Below are positions 21,999-27,263 of a stretch of DNA of 27,263 bases, piece by piece. A program made the translations under genes and the position numbers. The stretch's first letter is position 1. Each line of letters starts with the position of its first letter. This DNA comes from HGM04593 sp964458275 (GTDB lineage Bacteria; Bacteroidota; Bacteroidia; Bacteroidales; Bacteroidaceae). The stretch is from NCBI GenBank assembly GCA_964458275.1, contig CAYWIE010000035.1, positions 1-27,263 of the forward strand, in the 5' to 3' direction. A model generated the notes under the pieces. The model worked only from the letters and a program-made list of their open reading frames with translations. It searched no databases and was not told the origin of the DNA.

Positions 21999-22622
21999 CT
22001 ATTCTTGCACCTGCTCGTTGAATTGCAGAGTGAGCTGTGGATTCTCACCTGTGAGATTGAAAGTCATGCGATGGTGCGGAGTGGCTCCGTATTCTCTTAT
22101 GGCTGCACGATGTTTCGCAGTGGGGTATCCCTTGTTGTTGCTCCAGTCGTATGCCGGATATTCTTCGGCTATTCTTTGCATATAGTCGTCGCGATAGGTC
22201 TTGGCGAGGATTGATGCTGCCGCTATGCTCATGTATGTTGCATCTCCTTTTACCACAGTTGTGTAGGGTATGTTTTTGTATGGTATGAAGCGGTTGCCGT
22301 CGATGAGCAGATGTTCGGGAACTATCTTGAGCTGTTCCACTGCGCGCTGCATGGCAAGGATGGAGGCACGAAGTATATTGATTTGGTCTATTTCTTCCGC
22401 AGAGACTATGCCTACTGCCCATGACAGTGCTTCACGTTCTATCACTTCGCGCAATCTGTAACGCTGCGACTCGCTCAATTGTTTGGAGTCGTTTAGCAGT
22501 TCGTTGCTGAAGCCGGCAGGCAGTATGACGGCTGCTGCGAATACTGGACCTGCAAGACATCCGCGGCCGGCTTCGTCGCATCCTGCCTCTATCTTGTCGG
22601 GATTCAGGTATGGTTTCAGCAT
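21999..22622 (-). CDS. rnhB: Ribonuclease HII
   Basis: 207 residues. It cuts the RNA strand of RNA-DNA hybrids and single ribonucleotides in DNA. The metal-binding acidic residues are in place: GCDEAGRG with Asp16 and Glu17, LLIDGN, and GDATYMSIAAASILAKTYRDD, followed by the family's KGYPTAKHRAAIREYGATPHHR. Cytoplasmic; length typical. Its ATG follows the stop of sufS with no intervening base (22622 and 22623), so it is translated from the suf transcript and probably by reinitiation. This is the last firm gene of that operon. Confidence 0.95.
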   Translation of the reverse strand: MLKPYLNPDKIEAGCDEAGRGCLAGPVFAAAVILPAGFSNELLNDSKQLSESQRYRLREVIEREALSWAVGIVSAEEIDQINILRASILAMQRAVEQLKIVPEHLLIDGNRFIPYKNIPYTTVVKGDATYMSIAAASILAKTYRDDYMQRIAEEYPAYDWSNNKGYPTAKHRAAIREYGATPHHRMTFNLTGENPQLTLQFNEQVQE

Positions 22623-23834
22623 TTATCCGAACATTTTAATTACTCTGTTGATGCCGGCTATCAGAGCGTCTGCCTCTTCATAGGTGTTGTACATTGCAAA
22701 TGATGCACGCACTGTACCGGGTATGCCGAAGTGGTCTATGAGCGGCTGGGCACAGTGGTGTCCGGTGCGTATGGCAATGCCTAAGCGGTCGAGCAATGTG
22801 CCGAGGTCGGCGGGATGTATGTCGCCTATCAGGAATGATATTGCTGCTCCGTCCGGGTTGCCGAATATCCGCATTTGTGGTATCTCCTTGAGCTTGTCGA
22901 GCGTGTAGCGGGTGAGCTGTTGCTCGTGCAATGCTATCTGCTCAATCCCTATGCTTGTAACGTAGTCAAGCGCTTTGGCAAGTGCGATTGCGCCTACATA
23001 ATCGGGGGTACCTGCTTCGAACTTGTAGGGAAGTTCGTTGTATGTGGTCTTTTCGAAGCGCACTGTCTGTATCATTTCGCCACCGCCTTGATATGGCACC
23101 ATTCTGTTGAGCAGTTCCTCCTTGCCGTAGAGAACGCCTATTCCTGTGGGACCGTATATCTTATGTCCGCTGAAGACAAGAAAATCGGCATCCAACTCTT
23201 GCACATCGACTTTCTTGTGAGGAATGCTTTGTGCTCCGTCTATCAGTATGGGGACATTGTGGCTGTGGGCAATGTCTATGAATTCCTTGACAGGGTTTGT
23301 TACGCCCATCACGTTAGAGGTGTGGGTGATGCTTACCAGACGTGTCTTTTCGTTGAAAAGGGTGGTGTATGCCGCTTTGTCGAGACGGGCGTCGGGTGTT
23401 AGGGGGATGATGCGCAGTTTTATTCCTTTGCGTTCTGCCAACAGTTGCCATGGCACAATGTTGCTGTGATGTTCCATTGTAGATATTATCACTTCGTCGC
23501 CTGCGGAGAGGAATGTTTCTCCGAAAGAGTGTGCCACAAGGTTTATGCTTTCTGTGGTGCCGCGTGTGAAGATTACTTCGTGCGAGTGGCGGGCATTTAT
23601 GAAACGGCGTACTGTCTCACGTGCCTCTTCGTACTGTTCAGTGGCTTTTTGCGATAGAAAGTGTACGCCGCGATGTACGTTGGCATTAACGTTTGTGTAG
23701 GCTCCTGTTATTGCATCGATGACGCACTGTGGCTTTTGGGTGGTTGCTGCGTTGTCGAGGTATATGAGAGGTTTCCCATACACGTTTTGTTTGAGTATGG
23801 GGACATCTTTTCTTATTTCGCTTATATCGTACAT
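22623..23834 (-). CDS. sufS: Cysteine desulfurase SufS
   Basis: 403 residues from the ATG at 23834 (MYDISEIRKDVPIL); an upstream in-frame ATG would run into sufD. PLP enzyme that removes sulfur from cysteine and stores it as a persulfide for Fe-S assembly. The PLP lysine is Lys225 in FSGHKIYGPTG, and the active cysteine is Cys361 in RTGHHCAQPL, matching positions 226 and 364 of the E. coli protein. YLDNAATTQKP and the C-terminal RASFAMYNTYEEAD are standard class II desulfurase segments. It starts 20 bases after sufD. No sufE or sufU gene is visible within the window; the sulfur-transfer partner must be elsewhere or upstream. Confidence 0.96.
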   Translation of the reverse strand: MYDISEIRKDVPILKQNVYGKPLIYLDNAATTQKPQCVIDAITGAYTNVNANVHRGVHFLSQKATEQYEEARETVRRFINARHSHEVIFTRGTTESINLVAHSFGETFLSAGDEVIISTMEHHSNIVPWQLLAERKGIKLRIIPLTPDARLDKAAYTTLFNEKTRLVSITHTSNVMGVTNPVKEFIDIAHSHNVPILIDGAQSIPHKKVDVQELDADFLVFSGHKIYGPTGIGVLYGKEELLNRMVPYQGGGEMIQTVRFEKTTYNELPYKFEAGTPDYVGAIALAKALDYVTSIGIEQIALHEQQLTRYTLDKLKEIPQMRIFGNPDGAAISFLIGDIHPADLGTLLDRLGIAIRTGHHCAQPLIDHFGIPGTVRASFAMYNTYEEADALIAGINRVIKMFG

Positions 23835-23854
23835 GTTGTAATTCAAACAGTTTT

Positions 23855-25192
23855 TTATTTGCAGAGTGAACATCCTTTACAGCGGTTCAGTTCGCCGCGG
23901 AAACGTTTCTCTACCAATATGTGCAATCTCTCTCTCAAGGCATCTATCTTTATTGCGTCGATTACTTCGCCGGCAAAGGCAAACATCAGCAAGTGGCGTG
24001 CCTCTTCTTTGGGTATGCCTCGCTGACGCATGTAGAAGAGGGCATTCTCGTCGAGTTGTCCCACTGTGGAACCGTGACTGCACTTCACATCGTCGGCATA
24101 GATTTCGAGCTGTGGCTGGGTGTAGATGCGTGCGCTCTTTGTCAGACAGAGGTTGCTGTTTGTCTGCTGCGAATTGGTGCGCTGCGCATCCTTGCGAATG
24201 AGCATTTTGCCTGCGAAAACGCCCTTTGCCTGCTCGTCGAGGATGTATTTATAGAGTTCGTTGCTTGTACAATTACCTACTTTATGGTCGACAAGAGTGT
24301 TGTTCTCTATCTGTTGCTGTTTGTCGGAGATGGCGAGTCCGTACATATTCACTTCGGCGCCTTCGCCTTCGAGCACGACGTGTGCACTGTTGCGTGTGAT
24401 GCCGTTGGTAAGGGTGATGTTTGTGTGGTTGAAACTGCTATAACCCTCTTGACGCACGAAGAGTTGGTTGATGCGCCGGTTTTCGGCTTGTGTCTCTTCG
24501 AGTTCATAAAGGTCGAGACGGGCGTTGCGCCCTATGAATATCTCTGCAACCTGAACAGATAGGGTCTTTATCTTTTCTACTGCATGATCGCAAATGAGCA
24601 TGGAAGCTTCGGCGCCATCTTCAAGAATTATGAGCAGACGGCGGTTGAAGAGCATGTCTACATTGGTGCGCAACAGGTTCATCAACTGTATTGTTGTCTC
24701 TACTTTCTTGTTCTTGGGTATGTAGAGCAGGATTCCGTCCTGAACAAAGGCGGTGTTGAAATCTGTTACTCCGTCGCCATTGGCTGCAAGCGCATTGTAA
24801 TAGGTCTCCAACAATGCGGGATGGCTTGCTGCTATCGAGTTAAGACTGCCGAGAATTACTCCTTCGGGCAAAGTGTCCCGGTCGGGAGTATTGCAATAGG
24901 TGTCGTTTACGATGTACTCCTGAAGGGTATGAAGGTTGGGTACATCGCACGAAAAATATTCTTTGGGGTTTATCGGTGCGCTGACACGACCGAGATTCAT
25001 TCCATAATTCTCGGTAAAGATGGGGCGCACATCTGTATATCTGTATTGCTCTTCTTTAGGGGTGGGAAAGCCTTTCGCCTTGAATGATGCGAAAGCTGCG
25101 TTCCGGGCATTGTTGAGCACCGGAGCACATGGGCTTTCTATCATGTTCCTGTTCTGTTCGAAGAGTTTTATGTATTCTTGTTCGTTGCTCAT
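23855..25192 (-). CDS. sufD: Fe-S cluster assembly protein SufD
   Basis: 445 residues. SufD pairs with SufB and the SufC ATPase in the SufBC2D scaffold that builds [4Fe-4S] clusters. It shows the family's parallel beta-helix core (GILLYIPKNKKVETTIQL, RLDLYELEETQ, NSAHVVLEGEGAEVNMYGLA, and HKVGNCTSNELYKYILDEQ) and the C-terminal signature QPQLEIYADDVKCSHGSTVG followed by RQRGIPKEEARHLLMFAFAGEV. The last residues are RCKGCSLCK, with Cys438, Cys441 and Cys444 in a C-x2-C-x2-C tail that E. coli SufD lacks. Starts at the ATG at 25192, after a 78-base spacer from sufC that holds possible RNA structure. Confidence 0.95.
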   Translation of the reverse strand: MSNEQEYIKLFEQNRNMIESPCAPVLNNARNAAFASFKAKGFPTPKEEQYRYTDVRPIFTENYGMNLGRVSAPINPKEYFSCDVPNLHTLQEYIVNDTYCNTPDRDTLPEGVILGSLNSIAASHPALLETYYNALAANGDGVTDFNTAFVQDGILLYIPKNKKVETTIQLMNLLRTNVDMLFNRRLLIILEDGAEASMLICDHAVEKIKTLSVQVAEIFIGRNARLDLYELEETQAENRRINQLFVRQEGYSSFNHTNITLTNGITRNSAHVVLEGEGAEVNMYGLAISDKQQQIENNTLVDHKVGNCTSNELYKYILDEQAKGVFAGKMLIRKDAQRTNSQQTNSNLCLTKSARIYTQPQLEIYADDVKCSHGSTVGQLDENALFYMRQRGIPKEEARHLLMFAFAGEVIDAIKIDALRERLHILVEKRFRGELNRCKGCSLCK

Positions 25193-25207
25193 CAGAGGTT
25201 TTCTTTT

Positions 25208-25265
25208 AGGGAATGTACTGTAATATGTCAGAGGTGTTTATACAGAATTTGTTCCCTGTCTGACA
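25208..25265 (-). other. Possible pseudoknot or switch in the sufC-sufD spacer
   Basis: On the transcript two helices interlock: TGTCAGA (25265-25259) with TCTGACA (25232-25226), 7 bp, and AGGGAA (25257-25252) with TTCCCT (25213-25208), 6 bp; their order a-b-a'-b' is that of an H-type pseudoknot. A third 5-bp helix, CTGTA (25245-25241) with TACAG (25222-25218), would enclose the 3' arm of the first helix. The structure ends about 15 bases before the sufD ATG. Confidence 0.35.
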
Positions 25266-25270
25266 CATTT

Positions 25271-26032
25271 TTAAATATTAGTGGCTGCTTTTATCCAGTC
25301 GTACCCTCTCTCTTCGAGTTCGAGTGCAAGTTCGGGACCGGCTGTCTTTACTATGCGACCGTTGTAGAGTACATGTACAATGTCGGGCTTTATATAGTCG
25401 AGCAGACGCTGGTAGTGAGTGATTACCAATGTCGATGTGTCGGGACGCTTCAGCTTGTTCACTCCCTCTGCCACTATACGCAGGGCATCAATGTCGAGTC
25501 CGGAGTCGGTTTCGTCGAGTATGCTCAGTGAGGGTTCGAGCATTGCCATCTGGAATATTTCGTTGCGTTTCTTTTCGCCTCCGCTGAAGCCTTCGTTTAC
25601 CGAACGGTTTGCCAACTTGCTGTCGAGGTTTACAAGTGCGCGTTTCTCGCGCATGAGCTTAAGGAAGTCGCCTGCACTTAAAGGGGCTTCATTCATGTAC
25701 TTGCGCTTGGCATTGATGGCTGCGCGCATGAAGTTGGTCATGCTGACACCTGCTATTTCTACGGGGTATTGGAACGAAAGGAATACGCCTTCGTGGCTTC
25801 GTTCTTCGGCAGAAAGGGCAAGAAGGTCCTTCCCCTTGTAGATTACTTCGCCTTCGGTTATTGTGTATGCAGGATGTCCTACAAGCACGTTGCTGAGGGT
25901 GCTTTTTCCTGAGCCGTTGGGACCCATGATTGCGTGGACTTCGCCGGGTTTTACGGTGAGGTTGATTCCTTTTAATATTTCTTTGCCTTCGATGGTGGCA
26001 TGAAGGTTTTTTATGACTAACAGATTCTCCAT
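25271..26032 (-). CDS. sufC: Fe-S cluster assembly ATPase SufC
   Basis: 253 residues from the ATG at 26032 (MENLLVIKNLHATIEG). ABC-type ATPase that drives the shape changes of the SufBCD scaffold; soluble, not a transporter. Walker A is GPNGSGKST, the signature is FSGGEKKRNEI, and Walker B is LSILDETDSGLD, where the Ser-Gly after Asp is typical of SufC. ITHYQRLLDYIKPDIVHVL carries the switch histidine. It starts 19 bases after the sufB stop. Confidence 0.97.
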   Translation of the reverse strand: MENLLVIKNLHATIEGKEILKGINLTVKPGEVHAIMGPNGSGKSTLSNVLVGHPAYTITEGEVIYKGKDLLALSAEERSHEGVFLSFQYPVEIAGVSMTNFMRAAINAKRKYMNEAPLSAGDFLKLMREKRALVNLDSKLANRSVNEGFSGGEKKRNEIFQMAMLEPSLSILDETDSGLDIDALRIVAEGVNKLKRPDTSTLVITHYQRLLDYIKPDIVHVLYNGRIVKTAGPELALELEERGYDWIKAATNI

Positions 26033-26051
26033 TCTCTTTCTTTGTTTATGT

Positions 26052-27263
26052 TTATCCCACTGAGCCTTCGAGTGATACACTGAGAAGTTTTTGTGCCTCT
26101 ATGGCAAATTCCATCGGCAGTTTGTTGATGACCTCCTTGGCGTAACCGTTTACGATGAGTCCGATTGCCTCTTCGGTTTCAATGCCTCGCTGGTTGCAGT
26201 AGAAGAGTTGATCTTCTGATATTTTTGATGTTGTTGCTTCGTGTTCTACTATGGCTGTGTCGTTGTGTATATCCATATATGGGAACGTATGTGCGCCGCA
26301 TTTGCTGCCAAGCAGCAGCGAGTCGCATTGGCTGTAGTTGCGGGCGTTGTCGGCATTTTTGGATACTCTTACAAGACCGCGGTAGGAGTTCTGGCTCTTG
26401 CCTGCCGAGATTCCCTTGCTGATGATGGTGCTGCGGGTGTTCTTGCCGAGGTGTATCATCTTGGTGCCTGTGTCGGCTTGCTGGTAGTTGTTTGTCAGAG
26501 CCACAGAGTAGAATTCGCCTTGCGAATTGTCGCCTCTGAGAACACAGCTCGGATATTTCCATGTGATTGCCGAGCCGGTCTCAACCTGTGTCCATGAGAG
26601 CTTGCTGTTTGTGCCGCGACAATCGCCTCGTTTGGTTACGAAATTGTAGATGCCGCCACGTCCTTCAGCATCACCGTGATACCAGTTCTGTACGGTGCTG
26701 TATTTTACTTCGGCATTGTTGCATACGATTATCTCCACTATGGCAGCGTGCAGCTGGTTCTCGTCGCGCATGGGGGCTGTACAGCCTTCGAGGTATGACA
26801 CATAGCTGTCGTCGTCGGCAACAATCAATGTGCGCTCGAACTGTCCTGTCTGTGCTGCATTTATGCGGAAGTAGGTGGAGAGTTCCATAGGACATCTTAC
26901 GCCTTGAGGTATGTACACGAACGAACCGTCGCTGAATACGGCTGAGTTCAGGGCAGCGAAGAAGTTGTCGCGGTAGTTGACTACCGTTCCGAGATATTTA
27001 CGGACAAGGTCGGGATATTCTTGTATGGCTTCGCCCATAGAACAGAATATGATGCCTTTTTCGCGCAATTCCTCTTTGAAGGTTGTCTTTACGGAGACTG
27101 AGTCGAAGACTGCATCGACAGCAGTGTTGCTCAGTGCGAGACGTTCTTCGAGGGGAATTCCCAGTTTGTCGAAAGTCTTCATCAACTCTGGGTCTATCTC
27201 CTTGTTTTCGTCGTTTTTCTTCTTCTTTTTCAGCGGGTCGGCATAATATGATATTGTCTGATA
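26052..27263 (-). CDS. sufB: Fe-S cluster assembly protein SufB (5' end outside window)
   Basis: 404 codons of an estimated 480; the frame is open to the window edge with no start, so the N-terminus lies beyond 27263. SufB is the scaffold protein on which clusters form. Landmarks are IIFCSMGEAIQEYPDL, NSAVFSDGSFVYIPQGVRC, YLEGCTAPMRDENQLHAA, WKYPSCVLRGDNS, QCDSLLLGSKCGAHTFPY and the C-terminal NQRGIETEEAIGLIVNGY. Near the edge is a lysine-rich stretch, LKKKKKNDENKEIDPEL, which I read as a surface loop near the start of the core. It is the first gene of the suf set seen here; its promoter is outside the window. Confidence 0.95.
   Translation of the reverse strand, partial: YQTISYYADPLKKKKKNDENKEIDPELMKTFDKLGIPLEERLALSNTAVDAVFDSVSVKTTFKEELREKGIIFCSMGEAIQEYPDLVRKYLGTVVNYRDNFFAALNSAVFSDGSFVYIPQGVRCPMELSTYFRINAAQTGQFERTLIVADDDSYVSYLEGCTAPMRDENQLHAAIVEIIVCNNAEVKYSTVQNWYHGDAEGRGGIYNFVTKRGDCRGTNSKLSWTQVETGSAITWKYPSCVLRGDNSQGEFYSVALTNNYQQADTGTKMIHLGKNTRSTIISKGISAGKSQNSYRGLVRVSKNADNARNYSQCDSLLLGSKCGAHTFPYMDIHNDTAIVEHEATTSKISEDQLFYCNQRGIETEEAIGLIVNGYAKEVINKLPMEFAIEAQKLLSVSLEGSVG

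Noticed and set aside
27190..27235. Lysine-rich stretch near the sufB edge as a possible frameshift or slippage site
   Set aside because: The frame stays open on both sides and continues to the window edge; A-rich codons simply encode a basic loop.

Overview
The window is a stretch of ordinary chromosome from a member of the Bacteroidales (phylum Bacteroidota). The evidence is the set of gene families (DUF4301, DUF4847, DUF4296, a long type-2 isoleucyl-tRNA synthetase, a zinc-finger-less DksA-like protein), promoters of the Bacteroidota type (TTTG, about 19-20 bases, then TAnnTTTG), the lack of consistent Shine-Dalgarno sequences, and lipoproteins with Bacteroidota-style leaders. I see no insertion sequence, prophage, CRISPR array, rRNA or transferred island.

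Layout. 1-1108 (+): the tail of an unrecognised gene that appears frameshifted, then a Sel1-repeat protein. 1160-1228: a perfect 30-bp inverted repeat that ends both this and the opposing gene. 1249-4672 (-): a very large secreted modular protein (discoidin-like, trefoil-like and helical modules, C-terminal sorting-like tail) split in two by a frameshift near 2705-2716. 4737-6251 (-): a DUF4301 protein with nucleotidyltransferase-like motifs. 6438-8651 (+): a RelA/SpoT-type (p)ppGpp synthetase whose hydrolase site is destroyed. 8791-13310 (-): an operon of M3 metallopeptidase, small DUF4847 lipoprotein, dCMP deaminase and S41 protease, with a good promoter at 13387-13356. 13634-19248 (+): ileS, dksA-like, lspA, a DUF4296 lipoprotein and a small unknown protein. 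19328-19400: tRNA-Lys(CTT) with its own promoter and terminator. 19519-21747 (+): a dipeptidyl-peptidase IV-like S9 peptidase. 21865-27263 (-): the Suf iron-sulfur operon sufB (cut by the window edge), sufC, sufD, sufS, followed without a gap by rnhB and then a short membrane-protein-like reading frame.

How the genes relate. The Suf genes form one Fe-S assembly machine. LspA matures the lipoproteins that the window also encodes. The M3, S41 and S9 enzymes are periplasmic or cytoplasmic peptide-degrading enzymes, in keeping with a peptide-using gut-type anaerobe. RelA and the DksA-like protein both belong to the stringent response.

I did not find a convincing new multi-gene system. The most notable points are the GIHH form of the IleRS signature motif (predicted strong mupirocin resistance), the hydrolase-dead Rel, the broken modular surface protein, the nucleotidyltransferase-like motifs in DUF4301, a possible pseudoknot in the sufC-sufD spacer, and a possible transporter remnant after rnhB.
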